From positions 1-64,000 of the forward strand of contig CACWIS010000004.1 in NCBI GenBank assembly GCA_902761055.1: a stretch of DNA of 64,000 bases. Reading direction: 5' to 3'. Source of the DNA: Oscillospiraceae bacterium. GTDB lineage: Bacteria; Bacillota; Clostridia; Oscillospirales; Oscillospiraceae. Shown in pieces: positions 8,998 to 17,001 of the stretch; within the stretch, counting starts at the first letter, position 1; the number at the start of each line of letters is the position of its first letter. The position numbers and the translations under genes were made by a program. The notes below the pieces were generated by a model. That model searched no databases. It was not told where the DNA came from and saw only the letters and a list, made by a program, of their open reading frames with translations.

Positions 8998-9537
8998 TTA
9001 ATCGACGTGCCTGAACACGTCGCGGTTTTTCCAGAAGTATTCGATGCCGGACCAGACGGTCGTGACGAGGATCACGGCGGCGGAGAACTGCGCGATGAAG
9101 TCGGGCGCGGAATCCCAGGGCTCGGGCGGGCCGATCAGCAGCATCAGACACAGACAGACCATCGTCGCGGCGGTCTTGACTTTGCCGGACCGGGCCGCGG
9201 CAATCACGCGCCCCTGCTCGACGGCGACGAGGCGCATGCCGGACACGGCGAATTCGCGCAGCAGTACGATCGCGAGCGCCCAGCCGGGCATCCGGCCGGC
9301 CTCGACGAAATAACACATCGCGGCCATCACAAGCACCTTGTCGGCCAGCGGGTCCATGAACTTGCCGAAATCGGTGATCTGATTGTAATGCCGCGCGATA
9401 TAGCCGTCAAGCATATCCGTGAGGCTGGCGATCACAAAGACGGCGAGCGCCCAGCCCATCCTGCCTGCGTAGGCGAGCACGAGAAAGACCGGAATGAGCA
9501 CGACGCGAAAGATCGTGAGCTTGTTGGCGGTCGTCAT
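8998..9537 (-). CDS. pgsA: CDP-diacylglycerol--glycerol-3-phosphate 3-phosphatidyltransferase
   Basis: Makes phosphatidylglycerol phosphate, the precursor of phosphatidylglycerol and cardiolipin, in the membrane. 179 residues with the CDP-alcohol phosphotransferase signature (DMLDGYIARHYNQ then DFGKFMDPLADK) and several hydrophobic helices; family length. It lies 3 bases after rimO and 13 before cysS. The rimO-pgsA pairing is widely conserved in Firmicutes. Confidence 0.96.
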   Translation of the reverse strand: MTTANKLTIFRVVLIPVFLVLAYAGRMGWALAVFVIASLTDMLDGYIARHYNQITDFGKFMDPLADKVLVMAAMCYFVEAGRMPGWALAIVLLREFAVSGMRLVAVEQGRVIAAARSGKVKTAATMVCLCLMLLIGPPEPWDSAPDFIAQFSAAVILVTTVWSGIEYFWKNRDVFRHVD

Positions 9538-9540
9538 CTC

Positions 9541-10857
9541 TCAAACCTCCCTGCCGTAGAGCATGCCATCCTCGGCGGATTCGATCAGCACCTCCGTCAT
9601 CTCGCCCGGGACGCAGCCGCCCTCAAAGAAGACGAGCCCGTCGATCTCGGGCGAATCGGCCCAGGAGCGGCCGACGAAAAGGCCGCTTTCCTCGTCGAAG
9701 TCCTGACAGAGCACGCGCAGCGTCTTGCCGACGAGGCTTTCGCAGAACTCGTCCATGATCCCGCTCTGCAGCTCCATGATGAGTTCGGCGCGGCGCTGTG
9801 CCGTCAGCGGGTCGGGGTGCGCCATCCGCGCGGCGGGCGTGCCCTCCTCCGGGGAGAAGGGGAAGACGCCGGCGCGCTCGATGCGCGCCTCCCTGAGAAA
9901 CTCGCAAAGCTCCTCGAACTCCGCCTCGCCCTCGCCGGGGAGCCCGGCGATCAGGCTCGTGCGCAGCACGAGACCGCCGATCCGCTCGCGCAGCGTGCGG
10001 ATCAGCGCGCGGATCTCCGCGCCGGTGCCGCGGCGGTGCATGGCCTTCAGGATCGAATCGTTGATATGCTGGATCGGGATGTCGAGATACTTCACGATCT
10101 TGTCGTTCGAGGCGATCTCGTCGATCAGCTCGTCGTCGAACTGGTCGGGGTAGAGATAGTGCAGACGGATCCACTCGACGCCCTCGATCTTCCCCAGCTC
10201 GCGGCAGAGCGCGGCGAGGCGCCGCTCCCCATAGAGGTCCGTGCCGTAGCGGGTGATGTCCTGCGCGATGACGATCAGCTCCTTGACGCCGTGCGCGGCG
10301 AGATCGCGGGCTTCGTCCAGGATGTTCTCCATCGGCCGCGAGCGGTAGCGCCCGCGGATGTAGGGGATCGCACAGAAGGCGCAGAAGTTGTCGCAGCCCT
10401 CCGCGATGCGCAGATAGGCCCAGGCCGGGCCCGTGGAGACGACGCGCGGCAGCTCCTCGATCGGGCCGCTGCGGTCGGAAAAGCGGCGCAGCGAGCGGCC
10501 TTCCATGACCGCGTCGGCCGCCTCGACGATATCGCCGAAGCTGCCCACGCCCAGCACGGCGTCGATCTCCGGCAGCTCGTCGAGGATCGAATCCTGATAG
10601 CGCTCGGAGAGGCAGCCCGTGACGATGATCGCCCCGAGCCGGCCGGCCTTTTTCAACTCCGCCAGAGTGAGGATCGTGTCGATGGCCTCGCTCTTGGCGG
10701 CGTCGATAAAGCCGCAGGTGTTGACGACGGCGAAGTCCGCGCCGTCGGGGTCCTCGATGAGCGTGTAGCCCGCCTCGCTCAAAAGATAGAGCATCTGCTC
10801 GCTGTTGACGAGGTTTTTGGCGCAGCCCAGGGAGATCAGGGCAAAGCGTTTTTCCAT
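9541..10857 (-). CDS. rimO: Ribosomal protein S12 methylthiotransferase
   Basis: Radical SAM enzyme that adds a methylthio group to an Asp of ribosomal protein S12. 438 residues: an N-terminal MTTase domain with cluster cysteines C12, C48 and C82 (LGCAKN, NTCGF, TGCLSE), a radical SAM core with C155/C159/C162 (CDNFCAFC), and a C-terminal TRAM domain. LGCAKNLVNSE at the N-terminus is characteristic of RimO rather than MiaB. Nearly abuts recX and pgsA. Confidence 0.96.
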   Translation of the reverse strand: MEKRFALISLGCAKNLVNSEQMLYLLSEAGYTLIEDPDGADFAVVNTCGFIDAAKSEAIDTILTLAELKKAGRLGAIIVTGCLSERYQDSILDELPEIDAVLGVGSFGDIVEAADAVMEGRSLRRFSDRSGPIEELPRVVSTGPAWAYLRIAEGCDNFCAFCAIPYIRGRYRSRPMENILDEARDLAAHGVKELIVIAQDITRYGTDLYGERRLAALCRELGKIEGVEWIRLHYLYPDQFDDELIDEIASNDKIVKYLDIPIQHINDSILKAMHRRGTGAEIRALIRTLRERIGGLVLRTSLIAGLPGEGEAEFEELCEFLREARIERAGVFPFSPEEGTPAARMAHPDPLTAQRRAELIMELQSGIMDEFCESLVGKTLRVLCQDFDEESGLFVGRSWADSPEIDGLVFFEGGCVPGEMTEVLIESAEDGMLYGREV

Positions 10858-10859
10858 TC

Positions 10860-11474
10860 CTATTCTTCCTCCGCTTGCGCGTCAAAGCGCCGCAGCGCCG
10901 CGCGGATCTCCTCCCAGGAGTAGCCGCGCCGGAACAGCGCGGCGCCGATCTTCCGGACCTCGTCGCGATCGGAAGGGTCCTTCAGACGGCGGGCGAGATA
11001 CGCGTCGAGCTTCTCCGTACCGTCGCCCATTTCCGCAAGACTCTCGTCCCACAGCTCGCGCTCGACGCCGCGGCGCTGCAGCTCGCTGCGCACGCGTCCG
11101 GCTCCGTAGCCTTTGGCGGCGTAGTGGCGCGCGACGGCGCCGGCGTATTCGGCGTCGTCGAGAAAGCCGTGCTCGCACAGCCAATCGACGCAGTCCTCGG
11201 CCTGCGCCTCATCGAGCCCCTTGCGCAGGAGCTTGTCTTTCAACTCCCGCCGCGAGTAAGGGCGGCGGGAGAGCATCTCGAGGGCCTTATCACGGCCAAG
11301 GGCCTTTGAGGAGCTTTTTTTCAGCTCCTCAAAGGCCTCCTCGTCCAACTCCATCCCGACGTACAGACGCGCGTCGGTCACGGCGGCGAGCGTGGAGCGC
11401 AGCTCCTCGCCGTCGGTAAAGCTCACAAGAAATCTGCCGGGAGAGCTCTGGCGGATCGCGCTGATCTGCTTCAC
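10860..11474 (-). CDS. recX: Regulatory protein RecX
   Basis: Modulator of RecA filaments. 204 residues of three-helix repeats, with the core RRPYSRRELKDKLLRKG and the segment DAEYAGAVARHYAAKGYGAGRVRSEL. Six bases downstream of recA, the classical recA-recX arrangement, and two bases before rimO. Confidence 0.93.
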   Translation of the reverse strand: MKQISAIRQSSPGRFLVSFTDGEELRSTLAAVTDARLYVGMELDEEAFEELKKSSSKALGRDKALEMLSRRPYSRRELKDKLLRKGLDEAQAEDCVDWLCEHGFLDDAEYAGAVARHYAAKGYGAGRVRSELQRRGVERELWDESLAEMGDGTEKLDAYLARRLKDPSDRDEVRKIGAALFRRGYSWEEIRAALRRFDAQAEEE

Positions 11475-11480
11475 GGGCGA

Positions 11481-12578
11481 TCAGCCCTCGTCAAAATCCG
11501 CGGCGCTGACCTCGACCGCGCGGCCGGAGACGCGCGCGGCGCGGGCCGCCTGTGGAGAGAGCAGCTTGTAGGAGTTGTCGCGGATCTCCTGCTCAAGCTT
11601 GTCGCAGTACTCGGGGTTGGAGGCGAGATATTCCTTCACCGCGTCCTTGCCCTGGATCCGCTGGCCGTTGACCGTGAACCACGCGCCGCCCTTTTCGATC
11701 AGCTCCAGCTTCACGGCCAGATCGATGATCTCGCTGATTTTCGAAATGCCCTCGCCGTACATGATGTCGAACTCCGCCTCGCGGAAGGGGGGCGCGACCT
11801 TGTTCTTCACGACCTTGGCGCGGGTACGGTTGCCGATCATCTCGCCGTTGGCCTTGAGCGTCTCGATGCGGCGCACGTCGATGCGCACGGAGGCGTAGTA
11901 CTTCAGCGCCAGGCCGCCCGGGGTCGTCTCGGGGTTGCCGTACATGACGCCGATCTTCTGGCGCAGCTGGTTGATGAAGATGACCGTGCAGTTGTTCTTG
12001 GAGATCGCGCCGGCCAGACGCCGCATGGCCTGCGACATCAGACGCGCGAGCATGCCGACGACCGTGTCGCCTACCTCGCCCTCCAGCTCGGCGCGGGGGA
12101 TCAGCGCGGCGACGGAGTCGACGACGATGACGTCGATCGCGCCGGAGCGCACGAGCGATTCGGTGATGTCCAGCGCCTGCTCGCCGGTATCCGGCTGGGA
12201 GATCAGCAGGCTGTCGATGTCCACGCCCAGCGCGCGGGCATAGGCGGGCTCGAGCGCGTGCTCGACGTCGATGTAGGCCGCGTCGCCGCCGCTCTTCTGC
12301 GCGGAGGCGACGATATGCAGCGCAAGCGTCGTCTTGCCGGAGGCCTCGGGTCCGTAGATTTCGATGATGCGGCCCTTGGGCACGCCGCCGATGCCGAGCG
12401 CGAGGTCGAGCGAGAGCGAGCCGGTGGAGAGCGCTTCGACGTTGACGGAGATGTCGTCGCCCAGGCGCATGATGGTGCCCTTGCCGTAGTCCTTCTCGAT
12501 CTTGGCGATCGCCGTTTCCAGCGCTTTTTTCCGGTCGGCGTCGACGGGGGCCGCCGCAGTCTTCTTTTTCTCTGCCAT
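11481..12578 (-). CDS. recA: Recombinase RecA
   Basis: DNA strand-exchange ATPase and co-protease. 365 residues; Walker A GPEASGKT (76-83), Walker B region [10 protein letters not shown], loop L2 with [12 protein letters not shown], and the C-terminal domain. Starts MAEKKK behind AGGAGGAAAG. I looked for a Clostridia-type LexA operator in the short gap upstream (12579-12631) and saw none, consistent with its place inside a longer operon after prmC. Confidence 0.98.
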   Translation of the reverse strand: MAEKKKTAAAPVDADRKKALETAIAKIEKDYGKGTIMRLGDDISVNVEALSTGSLSLDLALGIGGVPKGRIIEIYGPEASGKTTLALHIVASAQKSGGDAAYIDVEHALEPAYARALGVDIDSLLISQPDTGEQALDITESLVRSGAIDVIVVDSVAALIPRAELEGEVGDTVVGMLARLMSQAMRRLAGAISKNNCTVIFINQLRQKIGVMYGNPETTPGGLALKYYASVRIDVRRIETLKANGEMIGNRTRAKVVKNKVAPPFREAEFDIMYGEGISKISEIIDLAVKLELIEKGGAWFTVNGQRIQGKDAVKEYLASNPEYCDKLEQEIRDNSYKLLSPQAARAARVSGRAVEVSAADFDEG

Positions 12579-12631
12579 GTTGCTTTCCTCCTGAATGGCT
12601 CCGGCGCGCGCGGCGCGGGCCGTTGATTACA

Positions 12632-13486
12632 TTACATTTTTCCGACGATCACACGCTCGACCCCGAGCGTGTCGAGACGGGCGTTCACGCTGCGGAACCC
12701 GGCGTTGAGCATCATTTCTCTGACGCTCGCGCTCTGGCCCTCGCCGACCTCGAAGAGCAGGTATCCGCCCGGGCGGAGCAGCTCCTTCCAGTACTTGATG
12801 ATGGCCTTGTAGAACTTCAGGCCGTCCTTGCCGCCGTCGAGCGCCCAGGCCGGCTCGTAGTCGCGCACCGAGACGTCGAGCTTGCGCATCTCCGCGCTCC
12901 TGATATAGGGCGGGTTGGAGATGATCATGTCGAACTGCCCCATGCTCATCGGGGGAGAGACGGTCGCGTCGGCCTGGATGCAGATCGCGCGCGAGGACAG
13001 GCGGTTGGCCGCAATGTTGCGGCGCGCGACGTCCAGCGCCTTGGCGCTGATATCCACGGCCACGATCCGGGTGGCGGGCAGCTCGCGCCCGACGGCGCAG
13101 GCGATGCAGCCGCTGCCGCAGCATAGGTCGAGCACGCGCGCGTCCATCTTGCGGCCGTTGAGCAGCTCCTTGGCGGTGTCGACGAGCAGCTCGGTGTCCA
13201 TGCGGGGGATCAGCACGTCCGGCGTGATGATCATCGGCAGACCGTAGAACTCCCACGCGCCGGTGATATAGGCGACCGGCTCGCCGGCGATGCGGCGCGC
13301 GGTCAGATCCTCGACGCGCTCGGCCACCTCGGGCGAGGTGTAGAGCGACAGGTCGCGCAGCAGCTCCTGCGCCGTTTTGCCCGCGGCCGTGGCGACGAGC
13401 AGACGCGCCTCAAGGTTGTAGCCCTCGATGCCGTGCTCGCGCAGCGTGTTGCGCGCGGTCAGATAGATATCGTTATACGTTTTCAT
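12632..13486 (-). CDS. prmC: Release factor glutamine N5-methyltransferase
   Basis: Methylates the GGQ glutamine of peptide chain release factors. 284 residues: an N-terminal helical domain, SAM motif DLCCGSGC (120-127), and the catalytic NPPY (191-194) that binds the glutamine amide. Start ATG at 13486; 13 bases from the DUF1385 gene upstream, which is its conserved partner in Clostridia. Confidence 0.95.
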   Translation of the reverse strand: MKTYNDIYLTARNTLREHGIEGYNLEARLLVATAAGKTAQELLRDLSLYTSPEVAERVEDLTARRIAGEPVAYITGAWEFYGLPMIITPDVLIPRMDTELLVDTAKELLNGRKMDARVLDLCCGSGCIACAVGRELPATRIVAVDISAKALDVARRNIAANRLSSRAICIQADATVSPPMSMGQFDMIISNPPYIRSAEMRKLDVSVRDYEPAWALDGGKDGLKFYKAIIKYWKELLRPGGYLLFEVGEGQSASVREMMLNAGFRSVNARLDTLGVERVIVGKM

Positions 13487-13499
13487 ATAAAACCCTTCC

Positions 13500-14447
13500 T
13501 TACCAGGCGTCGCTGCCCTTTTCCTCGGGGATGACGAGCTCCATCGCGCGGATGGCGCACTCGATCATCGAATCGTCCGGCTCGTTGGTGGTCCAGTGCT
13601 GCAGCCACTTCCCGGGCGCGGAGAGCGCCGCGGACAGGGCGTTGTCATGCGCGCCGCACCAGCGGTTGATCTCATAGCTCACGCCGATGACGACGGGCAG
13701 CAGCAGCAGATGACAGCCCATGCGGGCGAAGCTGTTGTCGAGCCGCACGACGGAATTGACCAGGATGCTCACCACGATGACGACGAGCAGGAAGCTCGTC
13801 CCGCAGCGCGGATGGAAGCGGGATTCCGGCCGTACGTTTTCGACCGTGAGGGGCTTGCCGTGCTCGTAGCAGAAGATCGTCTTGTGCTCGGCCCCGTGAT
13901 AGGCGAAAAGCCGCTTGACGTCGCTGACCTCACAGACGAGGCGCATGTAGACGAGCAGGATCGCGATACGGCACAGACCTTCGGAGAGGTTGCGCGCCAT
14001 GTAGTGCATTTTCAGCCCCGGGATCAGTCCGACGATAAAGGCAGGCAGGAAAATGAACAGAAACAGCGAGAGCGCGACGCCCGTCACCACGGCCGTGGAG
14101 ATGATCAGCTTCTGGGCCTTCTCGCCCTCAAAGTGTTTTTCGATCCACTGGTCAAGCTTGTCCGGCTCGCCCTGCTCCTCAAGCGGGACGAGGGAGGCGG
14201 AATACGTCAGCGCCTGCATGCCCTTGTAGAGCGAGTCGAACAGCGTCACGACGCCGCGCAGAAAGGGCAGGCCCAGCATGGGATGCCTGTCCTTGACGAG
14301 TCGGAGCTCCTCGGTCTTTTCCACAAGACCGTCCTTCGTGCGGCAGACGACGGCCTGCTTCTTCGGCCCGCGCATCAAAATGCCTTCGATCAGCGCCTGT
14401 CCGCCGATGGTGGTGCGGAACGGGCAGTCGTCAGTTTTTCTTTTCAT
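13500..14447 (-). CDS. DUF1385 domain membrane protein
   Basis: 315-residue protein with the family's N-terminal motif IGGQALIEGILMRGP and AYHGAEHKTI in the middle. There are at least four hydrophobic segments: the LSLFLFIFLPAFIVG area, the RIAILLVYM area, FLLVVIVVSILVNSVV and HLLLLPVVIGV. Function is not established for the family; it usually sits next to prmC and prfA in Clostridia. The N-terminus overlaps the histidine kinase stop by 17 bases. Confidence 0.9.
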   Translation of the reverse strand: MKRKTDDCPFRTTIGGQALIEGILMRGPKKQAVVCRTKDGLVEKTEELRLVKDRHPMLGLPFLRGVVTLFDSLYKGMQALTYSASLVPLEEQGEPDKLDQWIEKHFEGEKAQKLIISTAVVTGVALSLFLFIFLPAFIVGLIPGLKMHYMARNLSEGLCRIAILLVYMRLVCEVSDVKRLFAYHGAEHKTIFCYEHGKPLTVENVRPESRFHPRCGTSFLLVVIVVSILVNSVVRLDNSFARMGCHLLLLPVVIGVSYEINRWCGAHDNALSAALSAPGKWLQHWTTNEPDDSMIECAIRAMELVIPEEKGSDAW

Positions 14448-15444
14448 GCGAATCTCCGCTGCGCTGCGGGAGCATGACCGTCACGAGACAGCCGCCTCCC
14501 TGCGCGTTGTCGATGATCAGCTTGCCGCCGTGACGCGCGATGATCTCGTCGCAGACGGAGAGCCCGATGCCGGTGCCGCGGCCCTTGGAGCTGCCCTTGT
14601 AGAACTTCTCCTTGACGTGCGGCAGCTCGTTCTCCGGGATGCCGTGGCCGTAGTCGCGGATCGTGATGATGACCGATCCGTCCTCGGCCGTGATGGCGAC
14701 GTCGATGCGTTTGCCGTCCCCGCCGTGCTTGGCGGCGTTGTCGAGCAGGTTGAGGAAAACCTGCTTGAGCCGCTCCGGATCGCCCGGGATCACCGGGATG
14801 TCGTCGGTGAGCTGGTCGTAGCGGACCTCGACGCCGGCCTGCTTGAGCAGCTCGCCGTATGTAAAGATGGCGTCCTCCAGCTCGGCGGCGATGTCGATGG
14901 ATTCGATCCGCAGATTGAAGCGCCCGTCCTGGATGCGGGCGAATTCCAGCATCTCCGAGACCATGCCGGTCAGACGCTCGGCCTCCTTGGAGATGATCTG
15001 GATGCCGCGCAGCGAATCGCCCTGCACGGCCTCGTCATAGGCGATCGTCTCCGCCCAGCCCTCGATGGCCGTGAGCGGAGTGCGCAGCTCGTGCGAGACG
15101 CGGGAGATGAACTCGGTCCTGGTCTTTTCGGCCGAGGCGACCTTCTCGGACATCTCGTTGATCGCGTCGGTCAGATCGCCGACCTCGTCCTCGGTGAGGG
15201 TCTCGACCTGGATACCGTAGCTGCCCTCGGCGATGCGCTGCGCGACGTCGGTGAGATGCTCCATCGGGTCCGAGACGCGGGCCCAGAACCAGAGCATCAG
15301 CGCGATGAGATAAAAGCAGACCATCGTGATCAGACCGATCGCATACAGCGTGTAGCCGCGCGTGATGCAGAAGATCGCGGAGAGCAGCAGGACGATCCCG
15401 CCGATGCCGGAAATAATGATCTGCAGCTTGAGGTTGAGCTTCAT
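14431..15444 (-). CDS. Sensor histidine kinase (HAMP-HisKA-HATPase)
   Basis: Membrane kinase partner of the response regulator just upstream. Two transmembrane helices (about 8-29 and 33-55) are separated by a very short loop, so there is almost no extracellular sensor. A HAMP domain (56-108), phospho-acceptor H118 in SHELRTPL, and N/G1/G2 boxes (NLLDNAAKHGG, DYGHGIP, GTGIGLS) follow. The lack of an external domain suggests sensing within or near the membrane. Separated from the regulator by 49 bases. Confidence 0.94.
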   Translation of the reverse strand: MKLNLKLQIIISGIGGIVLLLSAIFCITRGYTLYAIGLITMVCFYLIALMLWFWARVSDPMEHLTDVAQRIAEGSYGIQVETLTEDEVGDLTDAINEMSEKVASAEKTRTEFISRVSHELRTPLTAIEGWAETIAYDEAVQGDSLRGIQIISKEAERLTGMVSEMLEFARIQDGRFNLRIESIDIAAELEDAIFTYGELLKQAGVEVRYDQLTDDIPVIPGDPERLKQVFLNLLDNAAKHGGDGKRIDVAITAEDGSVIITIRDYGHGIPENELPHVKEKFYKGSSKGRGTGIGLSVCDEIIARHGGKLIIDNAQGGGCLVTVMLPQRSGDSHEKKN

Positions 15445-15493
15445 ACCAAATTAGTTCCTTTGCTGCGTGGAGAATAAAAAGAGGGGAGGGGGA

Positions 15494-16183
15494 TCAGTAG
15501 CCCCACTTGTAGCCGTAGCCCCAGACGGTGGTGAGAAATTCCGGCTCGGTGGGATCGCTTTCGATCTTGATGCGCAGGCGGCGGATGTTGACGTCCACGG
15601 TCTTGAGCTCGCCCGTGAAATCGCCGCCCCAGACGGAGGCGAGGATGTCCTCGCGCGACATGGCCTTGCCCGGGTTCTCCATAAAGAGCTTCATGAGCAG
15701 ATACTCGATCTGCGTGAGCTTGAGGCGCACGCCGTTCTTCTCGAGCGTGCGGTTGCGCGTGTTGAGCACGAAGGGGCCGCTGGTGATCTCCACGCTGGAT
15801 TTCTCGTCGTCGTCCACGCCCAGACGGCGGATCAGCGCGTCGACGCGCGCGGTGAGCTCCGCAGGGGAAAAGGGCTTGGTGACATAGTCGTCCGCGCCGG
15901 TCATCAGACCGGTGACCTTGTCGATCTCCTGGCTCTTGGCCGTCAGCATGATGATGCCGATCTTCGAGCCGGTGGCGCGAATGCGGCGGCAGACCTCGAA
16001 GCCGTCGATATCCGGCAGCATGACGTCCAGCAGCGCCAGGCACACGTCGGGATTGACCTTGATCTTCTCGAGCGCGTCCGCGCCGGTCTCCGCCTCGATC
16101 GGCTCATAGCCGCTGCGGCGCAGGTTGATGACCACAAAGCTGCGGATATTGGCCTCATCCTCGAGAACGAGTATTTTTTTCAT
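15494..16183 (-). CDS. OmpR/PhoB-family response regulator
   Basis: 229 residues starting MKKILVLEDE at 16183; this start has a strong GAGGGGG ribosome site nine bases upstream, and an earlier in-frame ATG at 16240 adds a tail not typical of the family. Receiver domain with phospho-acceptor D53 (LLDVMLPD), conserved T/K switch residues (MLTAKSQ, VTKPFSP), and a C-terminal winged helix ending TVWGYGYKWGY. First gene of the run down to cysS, so the two-component pair is co-oriented with recA and rimO. Confidence 0.95.
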   Translation of the reverse strand: MKKILVLEDEANIRSFVVINLRRSGYEPIEAETGADALEKIKVNPDVCLALLDVMLPDIDGFEVCRRIRATGSKIGIIMLTAKSQEIDKVTGLMTGADDYVTKPFSPAELTARVDALIRRLGVDDDEKSSVEITSGPFVLNTRNRTLEKNGVRLKLTQIEYLLMKLFMENPGKAMSREDILASVWGGDFTGELKTVDVNIRRLRIKIESDPTEPEFLTTVWGYGYKWGY

Positions 16184-16496
16184 CCGGAAAGCCCCCTCAA
16201 TTCCTTTATGATTCAAGCGCGGCGTTTTCCGCCGCCGCACATAATATGAGATACTAAATTATAACATAGCTTTTACAAAATTGGTAGTCGTTGTTTCAAA
16301 AAAAGATTTTTTCTCCGCTCAAAGAGAGAAAAACGAGGATGACTGCCGCTTTTTTGCATGATTTGCCATGATTTTGCAAAAAAATGGCCTCTTTTTCCGC
16401 TTTTTCAGGAAAAAGCCGCTGGCATTTGCCCGCCCATACTGGTATACTGTCTGCATACCGACAGGAAGCAAATAACGGAAAAAAGCGGAGGCCGCC
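16184..16496. promoter_or_regulatory. Divergent intergenic region between the response regulator and thioesterase genes
   Basis: Non-coding, 313 bases, AT-rich. On the minus strand a TATAAT box (16258-16263) with a weak TACCAA 17 bases upstream could serve the response-regulator operon. On the + strand TGG-TATACT near 16440 resembles an extended -10 for the thioesterase. Poly-A/T blocks lie around 16300-16400. No gene seen. Confidence 0.45.
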
Positions 16497-16940
16497 ATGA
16501 ACAGCGAGGAAATGAAACAGGAATACGTCCGGCGCAACAGCCGAAACCCCTTTATCCGTCACAACGGCATCGAGGTCGTTTCGATCGAGCCGGATCACGC
16601 CGTGCTGCAGCTCACGATCCGGCCCGAGAGCCTCAACCTCTACGGCCTGGTCCACGGCGGGGCCATCTACGCCATGGCGGACAACGCCGCGGGCAGCGCC
16701 GCCAGCACCGACGGGCGCAGCTACGTCACGCAGGCGAGCAACATGCACTTCCTGCGCAACCAGGCCGAGGGCACGGTGCGCGCCGAGGCGCGCGTCCGGC
16801 ACCGCGGAAGGAGCACGGTGCTCATCGCGGTGGATGTGCGCGGCGAGGAGGAAAAGCTGCTGGCAACGGGCGAGTTCAGCTTTTTCTGCGTGGACCGCGC
16901 GCGGATGGAGCAGAAGGGCGCCGGGGCGGGCAAGACTTGA
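16497..16940 (+). CDS. PaaI-like hotdog-fold thioesterase
   Basis: 147 residues. The hotdog core has NLYGLVHGGAIYAMADNAAG, the conserved H-G-G helix of PaaI/YbdB thioesterases, followed by ASNMHFLRN and the C-terminal strand LLATGEFSFFCV. Predicted to hydrolyse acyl- or aryl-CoA thioesters in the cytosol; the acyl group is unknown. The start is preceded by CGGAGGCCGCC. Stands alone between two promoters. Confidence 0.88.
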   Translation: MNSEEMKQEYVRRNSRNPFIRHNGIEVVSIEPDHAVLQLTIRPESLNLYGLVHGGAIYAMADNAAGSAASTDGRSYVTQASNMHFLRNQAEGTVRAEARVRHRGRSTVLIAVDVRGEEEKLLATGEFSFFCVDRARMEQKGAGAGKT

Positions 16941-16966
16941 AAAGCTCCGCGGCAAGGTGCTATAAT
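16937..16966 (+). promoter_or_regulatory. Promoter of the repeat-protein/pepT cluster
   Basis: TTGAAA (16937-16942), 18-bp spacer, TATAAT (16961-16966). The -35 box overlaps the thioesterase stop codon. Confidence 0.75.
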
Positions 16967-17001
16967 ATAAAAACGCTTTCATCTTGATCCCGGAGGAGAA
17001 A

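Noticed and set aside
12579..12631. LexA operator in front of recA
   Set aside because: No GAAC-N4-GTTC-like or CGAAC-type dyad is visible and recA sits within an operon.
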